This document shows, piece by piece, positions 1 to 10,900 of a stretch of DNA of 45,344 nt. A model generated the notes under the pieces. That model did no database searches. It was not told the DNA's origin and worked only from the letters and a program-made list of their open reading frames with translations. The position numbers and the translations under genes were made by a program. Origin of the DNA: Gryganskiella cystojenkinii (taxonomy: Eukaryota; Mortierellomycota; Mortierellomycetes; Mortierellales; Mortierellaceae); the NCBI GenBank assembly GCA_015852425.1, contig JAAAIG010000026.1, positions 1-45,344 of the forward strand, written 5' to 3'. The stretch's first letter is position 1; each line of letters starts with the position of its first letter.

Positions 1-1005
1 TGACTCTGTGGCTGCGGTAGTTTCGGAGTGTTGCTGTTCCGGTTGTCCCGATCGGTGGGATGTACTCGCAGCATCTCCTTGGTGTGCTTGACCAGGATGA
101 GTAATGGGGTTGCCGTCTGCATCTTCTGCATCCATGTACTGGGTCCTGTTGGTTTTGGTCCTCTTGCGGCCTCCACGGCGCTTGTTCTTCTGGGACGACC
201 CAGTATCAGCGCGAGCGGCAGAAGAGTCCTTAGCGGCAGCTTCGTTGGTCGTTGTTTCAGTCGCTTTTTTGGTCGAGTGTTTGGCTGTGGTCGCTTTGTC
301 CGAGGAGGTGGAAGGGATATGGATGGTGATATCAGAACCTTCAGTGGTCATGGATGCCGGGATCTTGAGATTCAGTTCCTTGGGGTGCAGGAGGATGAAG
401 CACTCGCCAGTCGTCATCTCAGATCCCCGGACCATACGGAAGTACTTTCCGATCTCCAGGATCTCGCCGTATTTCTCAAAAAGGGTGTTGAACTGCTCGA
501 AAGTAAAGTCTCTGGGGACATGTCGCAGGTTGAGTTTGGTAATAAGGGTGTTGATAGGCGCAGGGATGCAAGGTAGGACAGTGCGTTCCTGAATTTTGAT
601 GCCTTCGGTCAAAGCCCGTTTCCTCTTTTCCAGGTCGTTAATGGTCACGTTCACGGTGTAACCTGTTCTGGTTGGATGGACGTCCGTGTGGGAGAGGGTG
701 GTGTCGAGGGTCTCGGCAATGATGTCGATCACGACGTTGGGGTTTAGACGCTGTATCGAGACCGGGATCGCAAAAGTGATGGATCCTTCATTGGGAGACT
801 GAACATGCAGATTCAAATGTGCTGCATCTTGACGTTTGAAAATGGTTTTGCATCTCTTCGTCCATTCCGGTGGACTAGAGTTGAGTTCAGGGGTGGAATT
901 GTTTTTGGCTGCATTGGCATATGAACCTCTAGGTTGAGTACCATTAGCATTGCTGCTGCCAGGAGGGGCGCCTTTGCCTGCCACTTCAGTAGCTGAGTGG
1001 TTCAT
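1..1005 (-). CDS. LINE ORF1/gag-like RNA-binding protein, 3' end cut by window
   Basis: An open frame of 335 codons starts at the ATG at 1005 and is still open at the left edge, so the C-terminus is missing. The N-terminus is Gly/Ala/Asn-rich and has the motif SYANAAK near residue 32, like the 'SYA-AA' motif of many LINE ORF1 and gag-like proteins. Residues about 156-207 look like an RRM fold (LNLRHVP ... FEQFNTLFEKYGEI ... GECFILLHP). A basic, Ser/Thr/Ala-rich tail follows, with an RRGGRKRTKTNR patch. The order (short disordered head, central domain, RRM-like domain, basic tail) suits an element-encoded RNA-binding protein. A zinc knuckle and an endonuclease/reverse transcriptase ORF would be expected just left of the window. 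It could instead be a domesticated or cellular RRM protein. The frame is intact over its visible length. Confidence 0.55.
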   Translation of the reverse strand, partial: MNHSATEVAGKGAPPGSSNANGTQPRGSYANAAKNNSTPELNSSPPEWTKRCKTIFKRQDAAHLNLHVQSPNEGSITFAIPVSIQRLNPNVVIDIIAETLDTTLSHTDVHPTRTGYTVNVTINDLEKRKRALTEGIKIQERTVLPCIPAPINTLITKLNLRHVPRDFTFEQFNTLFEKYGEILEIGKYFRMVRGSEMTTGECFILLHPKELNLKIPASMTTEGSDITIHIPSTSSDKATTAKHSTKKATETTTNEAAAKDSSAARADTGSSQKNKRRGGRKRTKTNRTQYMDAEDADGNPITHPGQAHQGDAASTSHRSGQPEQQHSETTAATES

Positions 1006-2725
1006 GGGAAAGATCTCGTTCCGGTGGTGCCGCTGGCTCTGGTCAAATGGGCGCAGTCAGTCACGTGCTCGATTATTGTGACTGCTGCTAGAGCCAAAGC
1101 CGAGGCCTACCCTGCTACAGCCAACGGTAATATACCCGCTCCTAAAACGGGTGTTCGGACTAGGGAGCGGCACCATTTTCCGGCTTTCAGCTTTTTCCGT
1201 ATGTCTCTGGGTGCGCCATACCGATCGAGCTCTACGATAACGTCAAAACAACGAGCTCACACTTTCGAAATAACAATGTTCGATCATGAACGAAATCTCT
1301 TTTGGATGACACCAAACTGACTGGTCGATGGCTTATTAATCCATTTGTCTCTTTTTTATCCCGCGAGGATGTTGCTTAAGGATCGAAGTGAAGAAGATGG
1401 AGTGCATACATGGAGGAAGCGAGAGTCGCTCATCAGGCACGATGAAAGAGGACAGCTTTGCCCAATGTTGGTCACACAAAGAAAATTTCAAGGGAACCAG
1501 TAAAATTGAAGGAGATGGTGAGTGACGCCTACATATGTCGAGTGAAGGCTGAAGGCTCAAAGCATCGGAATGTTGAACATCGGCGACAGGATATGAAGAG
1601 AGGGGAGGCGACGGTGTACGTTATTTAGTAGTCTCAGCCTCAGCCTCGACTCCGAGAGTACTGTCAGAGATGGATGCGCAAGCGACGATGGATCTGTCGG
1701 AGGCGAAATGGCTGTTGGTGGCTGCATTCAGTGTCTTGATTTCTAGGCAATTTTGACCACATGAGTTCACAATCCGTCTACCGCTGTCATCTCATTAGCG
1801 CAATGAGGACGTTGCAACTGATATCCTTCATCATGCACTACTGTCACGGGTGACCTCGACACCATTTTCACCAACAAAGGTGATCTCACACTCAGGAATG
1901 TGTGGTTCGTATTGGAGTCGACTGAGTTTTTTTGTTCGCTTGCTAGGTCTTGGCGGCAGGCCTCACACCAAAAGGATTCAGGGTGCGGTGCAGTTGTCAG
2001 CTTTCACATGATGGAGAAGGGGAAAGGGAAGGTTAAGTATGGTCCCTTGTATGATGCATAAAAGACAGAGTCGGCATCAACCAAAGCAATCACCATGTTC
2101 CCATCTCTGTCCCTCAAAAAATATTTGCGTCTCAAAAAAAGGGCAGGGTCCTCAGTTCCAGAAAGTCACCCGTGTACTCAAAGGCCTGTCACTGCGCGCT
2201 CGCTATGCCAGTCGTTCATAGTGTCACAGGGCAATCATCGCCAATGACAATTTTTTGAAAGTCAAAACAGAAAAAAAAGGCCAACAGGCTTTCCATATCG
2301 ACACAAGTCTCGCAACATCTAATCCTGAGTCTCCCAGAGACTTAAATTATTTATTAGAAGCGTTTATGGTTCGTAGTTCGTCCAAGTGCGTCATGAGAGA
2401 AGAAGAGGGGGACTGGGGGAACTAAAAGTGTGAGGGAAACATAGTATACATAGGTGGAAAGTGCTGAAGAAAATATGTCATCAAAGTGTAAAAGAAAGAG
2501 AAACGATGAGAGACGATGATAGGGTGGGAAAGTCATTTCTACTCAGGGCAAACCGGCCGAAAAACAAAAAAAAAAAAAAAAGACATTTCCCTCTCCTGCT
2601 CTGTAAGGTTCATGAGATCGTTGTAAAATAATAAAAAAATTAAACACGGTGTGCGTCATTCACCACCAAGCAGGGTGAGGAGGGGTGGAAAGGGAAGGGG
2701 GCATCTCTTTGTCATAGGCGTTCTA
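1006..2725. other. gene-poor interval between the LINE-like ORF and the bZIP gene
   Basis: Apart from the small minus-strand coding-like blocks near 1.6-1.9 kb, I see no convincing gene. It holds the 3' flank of the bZIP gene (AATAAATAA on the minus strand near 2346-2352) and the 5' flank of the LINE-like ORF, with a CACGTG at 1062-1067. The other open frames here are short, overlap each other and have biased, non-protein-like composition. Confidence 0.5.
1621..1925 (-). pseudogene. possible small secreted-protein gene or remnant
   Basis: Two coding-like blocks lie in series on the minus strand. The upstream block (about 1925-1840) reads ECEITFVGENGVEVT, a beta-strand-like start seen in small secreted fungal proteins. 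The downstream block (about 1783-1621) reads GRRIVNSCGQNCLEIKTLN and runs open to a TAA at 1621-1623, with two closely spaced cysteines. A branch-site-like CTAAT and an AG lie just before 1783. I could not find a donor that joins the two blocks in phase, nor a signal-peptide exon, so this may be a broken gene or chance. I do not recognise the family with confidence. Confidence 0.25.
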
Positions 2726-5617
2726 TTATGGGGATCGCATGGCAGTCTCCATAGGCTCATGATGCTTAACCGAGCTTCGTTGCTGGTGCTGTTGATGGTG
2801 ATGAGGAGGGTGGGACGGATATTGATCGTAGGCTGCTTCCATCTCGGAGGACCCATTCATATCCTCTGATCGTGTGAAACCCCTGCTGCTGTACCGATCC
2901 GTTGGCGAATGAAGTGTAGGAGGATACTCATTCTCGGGTGTGTGAGGGTAAGCCGGTCGTTGCAGTGGTTGCTGATGTTGAGATCGCATCGAAGGGTGTA
3001 GTCCAAACCGAGAAGAATCCGAGGACGACATGTCTGGACTATCAGACATAGCCATTCGGGAAAGACCGACGGATCCGGTTTCAGATCCTGACATTCGTCT
3101 CTCAGCATCCGGTCCGGAAAGACTGCTTGCGCTCCCACGGTGTTGCAGCGAGCGTTGGGGTTGCGGTGGATGCGGAAAAGAATCGTTACGACCGCCTTGG
3201 TAACAGTAGTTGCTACCACCTCCGCTGGTGGGATTATGAGAATCCTGCATCTCTGTATCGCCACTAACAGAGTCGCGATAGTGACCGTTGTAGCTACCGT
3301 TTCCGCTATTCAAAGGAGGTAGCTGAATGGATGGACTGCCATTGTTGATCGAACTTGTCGATTTTATGGACGGAAAAGCGCTCCAACTGCTCTGTTTGGA
3401 GAGACCCGGGTGATTAGTGGACCTGCCCGAGGTCGAACCATTCCAGTTGAAGTTTCCTTCACTCTGACGTTTCTTGATCCCATCGTACAGAGCCGCTGCA
3501 ACGGGTGGTCGACCCTCATACCGGTCCTCGTTCATAAACTCGACATCGCTTGGTACTGCCTGGGAAAAGGTCCTTGGCGACCCTACTAGACCGCTGTTGC
3601 CGCGGACCATACCTCCCAGAGGACTGAACGACGAGCGAGGGGATCGAAGAACACCAGAAGTGCTGTCTTCGTGTTGCGTCCAGGAACGTGCAGAGGGTGG
3701 GTTCGAAGAATTGGCAGATTCCAGAGCTCCAGATCGAAGCCCTCCTCCGACGAGTCCTCCTTCGGTTGAGATTCGATACAGAGGCGGTCGTTCGTGCATT
3801 TGTTGTTGAACATTGTTACCACTGCCGAAACGCGGCGGCGTCGAGGACGACTGTAGATCTGAACTGTAGTCCGAGGGCAGCAGACCGACACTACCAGAGT
3901 TGGTCGATTGCTTGTGTCTGGAACCATAATCATCACCTGAATCGGCCGAGTTATTGGATCCGCGTCGTCCTTGATCGTGATGGTAATCGGAATCGCCTCC
4001 TTGCGGAACGTAGGCACTACTGCGGAGCGCTTGAGAGGGCTCCTGACGGCGAATTGAGGATCGTGTAGGAGAGGAGGGGTCCTGAGATTGTTGTTGATGA
4101 TGAGGGACATGCTCTCGTGTCGACCTTGGGAGCCGATCGTACTCAAACTCATCATCACCTTCACGTGCCATGCCGGTTCCACGCACTGGTGCCTCTGTTG
4201 TTGGTGAAGTCGACGTATAGTTCTGAGGACGATGATGCAAATCATAAGGTGGGGGTTGAGGAGAACTCGATGAAGAAGCTGAGGATGACTGGTGTTGATT
4301 TAGCCGCAGTTGCTGCGTCGCCGCAAGCGCGACTTCCAGGGCATGATTCCTGGCGGCGAGTGCCTGGATCCTATCCTCGGCCTGCTGCAACAGCTCTGCC
4401 TTCTTTTCCAGTTCGCGGACATAGAGATCTTTACGTTGACGGAATGCGCGTTGGGCCGCACGGTTTTGAGCTGCACGTTTGGTCGAGTTTCGACCTTGCT
4501 CTGAACCAGCAGAGCCGCCGGTCGATTTACCCGAGGTGGAGGTCGTACCGTTGCCGTTCGTGTCCTTGCTGCCGTTGGTGATCGTTGAACGTTGCGCGTG
4601 CGCTGAGGAAGAAGAAGCGGAAGGAGAGGCGGTCATCGCGTTTTGTTGCTGTTGAAGCTGTTGTTGTTGATGATGCAGCGCAGCAGTGAGGTTGGCCCGA
4701 CCAAGTCCCATGGGAGTATGGTGGTGACGATGAACACTCCGACCACTGACGATACTGGCACTGCTACCGCTTCCACTGCCACTCAACCCACTGCTGTGGC
4801 TTGGGCCATAACTGCTTCCGGTGGTGGAACCGGTCGAGATACTGCTCATATCACCGAGATGTCGACGACTGTGACCACTCGCGTGATGATGATTATGATG
4901 ATGCGCTCCTTGAAGGTATTCCATCGTGGAGAGCGAATCTGCGCGAGAGAGACTCGAGGTAGTGGTGGTCGAGGGTGCAGAGGATGAGCTCATGTAGAGG
5001 TCTATAATGTTATCGAGTCAAGGGAGAGAGAAAAAAGAAGGAAAGAAGGAAAGAATAGAAAAAAAATAGAGTGATCGCGTTAGCCAAAGAAAGGAAGAAA
5101 TACATGGAAAGAGAATCAAGAAGTCTCCCAAAGGAAGAACATAAAAGAGGCGACAACGACCCCCCAAAATTTTTTTTGGGCTTTATAATTTCTCTGCGTG
5201 TTTTCTTCACGTACCTGGAAGAGACCCAACTGAGGACGAATGGCGACTGTGCTGGTCCAGATGATGCGTCGGATGCTGATACTGACTACCATGCTGTTGC
5301 TGCTGTTGCTGTTGTGGATGCTGTGGAGGCAAGGAACTGACAACGCTGCTACTGCTGTGACTGCTGCTGTAGTGAGGCCTCTGATGGTGTTGAATGGTCG
5401 AGTGCAAGTGTGGGTCCGAGAGTTGGGATTGTGATCGAGATTGTGAGGAGCTCATCATGGTCATGCTAGGAGGGTATCGATGATGTTCAGCCCCGGCACC
5501 ACTCACAGAATCCGGTCGGATCACTTTATCAATCTCACTTAGTGGTGGGAGAGTCAGCGAGGGTGGCGGCGCTGGACCAAGGTCAAGATCACCTCCTCCT
5601 GAACCCTGCATCATCAT
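2726..5617 (-). CDS. bZIP transcription factor with Pap1/Yap-type basic region
   Basis: Two exons, 5617-5215 and 5001-2726, are joined across a 213-bp intron (donor GTACGT, acceptor TATAG). The codon split at the junction becomes GAC and both exons stay in frame, giving 892 residues. The bZIP lies at about residues 307-367: the basic region reads RAAQNRAAQRAFRQRK, the N-x-x-A-Q-x-x-F-R signature of the fungal Pap1/Yap group, followed by a leucine zipper. The rest is low-complexity Ser/Gly/His/Gln sequence, with a polyQ run in exon 1 and His-rich stretches. It is a nuclear DNA-binding activator or repressor. Only one cysteine (SNYCYQ) is visible, so the paired Cys-rich redox domains of Yap1/Pap1 are absent. 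Three ATGs in a row mark the chosen start, but the frame stays open upstream to a good acceptor (CATTCAG) at 5661-5660, so a further 5' exon may exist. Confidence 0.88.
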
Positions 5618-6191
5618 CGCGGGATGGGAGTATGGAGAAGACGTGTTGGGCGGGTCGATCTGAATGGGGAAAACGTGTGATGGAAAAGTTCTCAGAGTTC
5701 CAGATCGGAAACTTTTTAAGTATTAATTGTCGATTTGAAGGGTTTTAGAGAAGTAGACCTAGAAAAGAGAGAAGACGGGAAAGATGAGAAAAAGAAATGA
5801 TTTTTTTCTTTGGCTTTGTTTTTAGGATCAGAGAGTGAAGGGGCGAACTGAAGAATGAAAGAAAGGAAGGATGTAAAGAGAGAAAGAAAATGAAAAAGGA
5901 CATGAGAAAAACAATCCAAAAGGGATTGAGATAAAACGCATCGTGTGCATTTAAGGAAACAGACATAAAAGATTGAGCCATGGTCCATGCGCTCTCTTCT
6001 CGATCTCGACTTTTTTTTTCTATCGCTCTCGCTCTCTCTCTATTTCGAATGCAGCTCTACGCTTTTTCATTTCTTTTTGCCTTCTTTGGGCAGCAGTTTC
6101 AAGCCCTTTTAACTCGCCTACAACTCACGCAGGCAGCCCACCAACTCCCTTTTTTTTATACTCCACCCCTCCCTTTTTTTATTTTTACTCA

Positions 6192-6200
6192 ATGACTCAT
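6192..6200. promoter_or_regulatory. perfect AP-1/Gcn4-type bZIP site
   Basis: ATGACTCAT, a perfect bZIP palindrome, sits within a longer 15-bp palindrome (TCAATGACTCATTGA, 6189-6203). It is followed directly by TGACGCAA, a second bZIP-like half-site. It lies about 580 bp upstream of the bZIP start codon, so autoregulation is a natural inference. Palindromes of 9 bp do occur by chance in 45 kb, so this is suggestive only. Confidence 0.45.
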
Positions 6201-6235
6201 TGACGCAATTGATCTCGGGATGGCCAGGTCATTCT

Positions 6236-6262
6236 GCTCAATCGGCTCAATCGGCTCAATTC
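6236..6262. repeat. short direct repeat, 9-bp unit
   Basis: GCTCAATCG occurs twice in tandem and is followed by a third partial copy, GCTCAATTC. It lies just downstream of the AP-1-type palindrome in the bZIP upstream region. It may be a small cluster of factor sites or simple slippage. Confidence 0.6.
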
Positions 6263-9200
6263 TCCAACGGTCGTCTTTAAAGTTGAAAAGAGAGCTCATC
6301 CCTCCATACAGATCCAAGTAACATGAAATGGAGAACGAAGAGGAAGAAAAAATGAACGCAAAACCGTGGTGAACAAAAAAAAAACTTGAATGCGAAGTGC
6401 GTTCATGAATGTAAACGAGAAGAGCTCAATGACATTTCACATCAATCAGGAGCGAATGCCGTCATCTCGCTCAAAAATGAAAGAAAAGAAAGAGGAGAGA
6501 CACCAACGACCTCAAAAACATAACAAAACAATCTTTTTTAGCTCTGTGTTTGCATAACGAGCACAAAAGAGAAAAAAATAAAAAATAAAAAAATAGCAGA
6601 GCTGTGCGATGCTGAGGTGAGCAGAAGCGAAAAAAATAAAGGAACAAGGCAGATCAGATCAGGACAAAGCAACCACTTGAAATCAAAGCAAAGGAGCGAT
6701 GCTGCAGGAACGCGTAAGAAAAACGAGGAGAATGACTACCGTGCGAGTTGAGATAAAACGGCAATGGCACAAAAAGGGGACCAGGTTCTGGAACAACACA
6801 TTCTCCCTTTTCATGGGCTTGTTTTTGAACACGCTCTCCCCCACCCTCTCTCTCCTTAAAACAATGAAGAATAACAAGAGGGTTCCAAGAAAGGGGACTG
6901 GTCTTTGGACCTGAACTTCCAGGGGTAAACGGAAGAAAACAAAAGGTTGAAGTGAAGGGGAATGAATAGCCCGAAGGATTAGGTCGATCGTAAACAAAAA
7001 ATCGGGGTCGCAAACAGAAATAGAGAGAGAAAGAGAGAGGGGTCCGGGACCATGAAGGTAACAAATCGCATCCGTAAACATGGGCAGGGGTCAACAAAAA
7101 AGTTAATGCGTGTCTGCGCGTGTGGTCTGAAAAAAAGAGGACCCACTGCTCGATCAGATAGGGGCTAAAACAAACAACAGGCGAAAAAATCCTAATGCAA
7201 ATGCAAATTCGTCAAATGCAAAAAGAGGGGGTGTTTGTCAAAGGAGAGAGGAAGAGGAGGTGGGGGTGTCAAAGGAGAGGGGAGGGCGAAGAGAGGAAGA
7301 GAGGGAGAGGCAGAAGTGAAAAACGGGAGATCGACAACATGGATTAGCTGTAATATCGCTAATTGCACGGTGTATCACTATTTTTCTCATCTTGCTCGTT
7401 GGAAAAGAGCGTGTGAGTTGACCGAGATGGTAAAAAAAAGAAAAAGAGGAACAAGGGCCGAAAGAGAAAAAAAACTAGCGAGTAACAGAGCAGAAAAAAC
7501 AGTAACAGAGTGGAAAAAACCGACACTTCTATCCCTTGGAATGGAGAATAAAGAAGCAAAACAAAGAAAAGGGACTCACGCATACCAGATCAGGAGTTCG
7601 TTCGGAGAGGGGTCCTGTGTTTCCGTGATTCTGATTGATGTGTCCGTTCCAACGTGTGTTTGCTGTGCTTCTGATTGCAATTTTTTTTTGGAGGGGGGTG
7701 TTTGTCCACGAAATTCTGGTTCCAGCTCTCAAAAGTTCTACAGGTACACAATGGGATGCCGAGGCGCGAGTTGGAGATGATTATTTGTGAGAGTAGGGAC
7801 TGACGGGAGAGGAAGAAGGAAGAAGGAAGAAGAAAGAAGAGAGAAAGATCAAACGAGAACAGGCGGAAGGAAAACGCAAAGGAGAGGAAACTCGGCGAAA
7901 GGATTGAATGAAGGAACGGGTGGAACGGAAGGCGGGAGTAGACCGAAGGAGGGTCGAGTATTTATTTGAAAGACAGATGTCGTGACCGTGAGCTTCGATG
8001 GAAGTCGACAAGATCAGGTCGAAAACGATGGCGGTGATGGAGCGGATGACAAAGTAAGAAAAGAAAAGGAAGAAAAGTGAAGGATCCAGCGAATTAAAAG
8101 CACAAAAAAAAATGTCGAGAATGAAGATGATGGGTGTGACAGGTTTGGCTGTGCGGTGGTGGATGAGAAGGAGAGTGAAGAGGAACGAAGGAGCGAACAA
8201 TATATCACAGTTCAGTGGCAACCTTACAATGGCAACGAGCAAAAAGGAAAACAATTATGCGGATGAGCAAGCAACAAAAAAAAACAGATGGCAAACCAAA
8301 AAATCAAAAAAGAAGGAGGGATGGGAAGGACGTGGGGGGAAAGTGGAAGAAGGATACCACAAAAAAAAGGGTCGTTGAAGCGAAAAAAAAAGATTAGCGC
8401 CAAAACACAGATTCAACGGTGATTTAGAGTAATTCAAACGTGCAGGGCAAACCAGGGCACAGCAAAAGCTGGGAAAGACAATTCAACTCAATTCAATTCA
8501 AAAACTTGGACGGTGAGATTGACAATGTTCGACGATTGACACCCTCAAAGGCAGCAGGATAAGGCACAGAGTGCAGTATTGTACAATAATAAGCAAAGAG
8601 GCCGATTTGGATTATTTTTTTTTGGCTCTCAACGACTTCATTCGTTCGTTTCCAGTTTTTGAACATTTTTTTTTGCATTGTCCATCAGGTTGTAGCTCAA
8701 CCTTCTTTTTGAGATTTGATCCTTCTTCCCAACGCGACATAATCAATGACACTGCCCACTCTGATGAAGCCGTTTTCCCTCGTAACCCTCCACCTGGCTC
8801 TTGCATTCTCGTGTTCATGCATGATGATGAGAAAGAAAAAAAGAAGGAAAAAAACACGCGCGCAATTTTCTGTGATTGAAAACTTTGTGAAAATTGGCGA
8901 GAGTACAAAAAAAAATTGGCCTCGCCCAAGGCTCTCTCAGGAACTTCAAACAACAACAGTGCACGAAACGACGACGACAATAACAGTCCATCAAAGAGAC
9001 CGTTGCGGTTCCGGGACGCCCAGATAAACAAGAGCTTCCAAGGAGAGGGGCCGTGTAGATGTGGCAGTGAAAAAAGGAGAAAAGAGGGCGTGTCCTTACA
9101 TGGAAAGGGATAGGAACGCGCCTTAAACAAAGACTATCCCTCGCTTGACAAATCATTGGGTGAAAAGGGCACCACGGAGGACGCGTAAGTTCCTTAATCA

Positions 9201-10110
9201 TTGATCCTTGTTCCTGAATGCTCTCGTTTCATCGCTATCAGAAAAAAGCTGACCCGCTTTTGTAAGCTATTCTTTTTGATGGCAGGAACGAAAACAAAAT
9301 CAGAAAGCGTATGTCGATGACAAACAGAGAGAATCGTCTTTTCCTTCGTAACAAGCCTTTTCAGCCCCTACTTCGCTTCTTCTTGCCAATGGATCTCATC
9401 ATCACCTTTTCCCCGCTGACCACGTCAAAACCAGACCGTTAACATCATACGGAACACATTGTGTTATTTTTTATCTTTGTCCCCCGTACCATTGTTATGA
9501 CTCCAACATAAGACGAAGGCGCAATTAAAGAAAAGTCTTGACCAGAACACGGGAAATGATTTTGAGCGAGATTTTTTTTTTTTGTTTTATGCCCTGTTTG
9601 TCCTTATTTCTTTGCTGACCAACAATCTTTGGCTTTCTGATGAGATGATCTCCTCCCACCCGCCACGAAAGGGTTTCTACACTTAGACGCCTGAAAGTAA
9701 AAAATAAGAGATCCGCCAATGACGACGTTTCCGCGGAAAAAAACAGTTGCTTTAGAGAAGATGAGAAGAGAGAAATCAGACGGAGGAAAGAGGAGTACCG
9801 CATCAGAAATACGTCTCAAAAGTCTCCGTGATACAAGAAAACAACAATAAAATAGAAAAATCGCACAGCGTCGGTTGACTTCGAAAGAACAAAACAATAA
9901 GGCAATCAATTGGTCCGTTCGTTGGTAGTAGAGCTCTTGACGCCGATCGTTGTTTCTCGACGGTTTACGTGTTCTGTGCATGGGCTTTTCACCACCTCAT
10001 TCTCTCCGTTTCTCGCTTCTTGACTCACTTATCCATCCTTCACATCCTTCCTCGTGAATTCCGTTCTACAGTGTCTTGTCTTTTTTTTTGATCGGTCCCG
10101 AGTACAAGTC

Positions 10111-10230
10111 GTCGGCAGTGCAAAGCTGGCGTCTCGGCTATGCAAAACCTGGAGCATGGGCTATGGCAAACCTGGGAGCTGTCGGCAGTGCAACGAGATT
10201 TGGGAGGGTCCGTGTGTCGGCGGTGCAAAG
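10111..10230. repeat. cluster of diverged short repeats
   Basis: The unit GTCGGCRGTGCAA occurs three times, at 10111, 10181 and 10215 (the first and third extend to GTGCAAAGC). Between the first two lie two copies of a GGCTATG-CAAACCTGGGAGC-like block (about 10136-10180). The arrangement suggests an old local duplication. No coding frame or RNA gene is evident across it. Confidence 0.6.
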
Positions 10231-10884
10231 CAAAAAGTGGGATCGGATAACGCATCAATTACAAATAAACGCGAACCCTTCCTCGCACAAAGCGTTCATT
10301 GCACGACCACAACACAAAAGAAAAAAAACCACCTCGTTTTCTTGTAAATTTTGAAACGCTCTGCGGTGAATTTTTTTGACAAGTTCGCACGGTCACCCCA
10401 CTGATAGCCGTCATTCTTCCCTTGCATCAAGCCCCATCTGGCCGGACACAAAGCACAGCCCAATTAAGGACTGTCTCCAAGTTTTTCACCTAACATCAAT
10501 GTTTTTTTGTTATTATGCACATGCGGCACTTGTGAACAGATTGACCCGGTGGTCGGAATATGCTGGAGACAGCCACGGGCACGAACGTAAAGCAAAAAAA
10601 CATGTAGGCGATTGATTCGAAAGAAATAAAGGCTGCTGGCTCCGTGGCCCCCAGCTGGAATAACCGGATCTTATTTCGCATTTCGCCTTTCGGCCGCTCA
10701 TGACCTCTTTTGTTTTGTCCCCAGCGCGCATGATATGAATCTGAATGCCTCGTCCACAGTACGTTGGCTAAAACCAAAGTAATAGTAAACATTAGGCATA
10801 AACAAAACAAAAAAAAACAGAATTGAGCCATTAAGCCTCGATCCTAGAAGTTAGAACACGCCAAGCATTGCTCTTTCCTCGTCT

Positions 10885-10900
10885 CCCCCCCCCCCCCCCC
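10885..10900. repeat. poly-C tract (16 C)
   Basis: Sixteen consecutive cytosines follow a pyrimidine-rich stretch. G-runs on the minus strand could form unusual structures. The length is also prone to sequencing or assembly error. Confidence 0.9.

Noticed and set aside
6654..7097. 147-codon minus-strand open frame in the gene-poor region
   Set aside because: Composition is driven by the CT-rich strand; overlapping frames are equally open, and there is no domain, signal peptide or splice context.
10880..10900. Telomere- or centromere-like repeat
   Set aside because: It is a single poly-C run with no repeated telomeric unit nearby.
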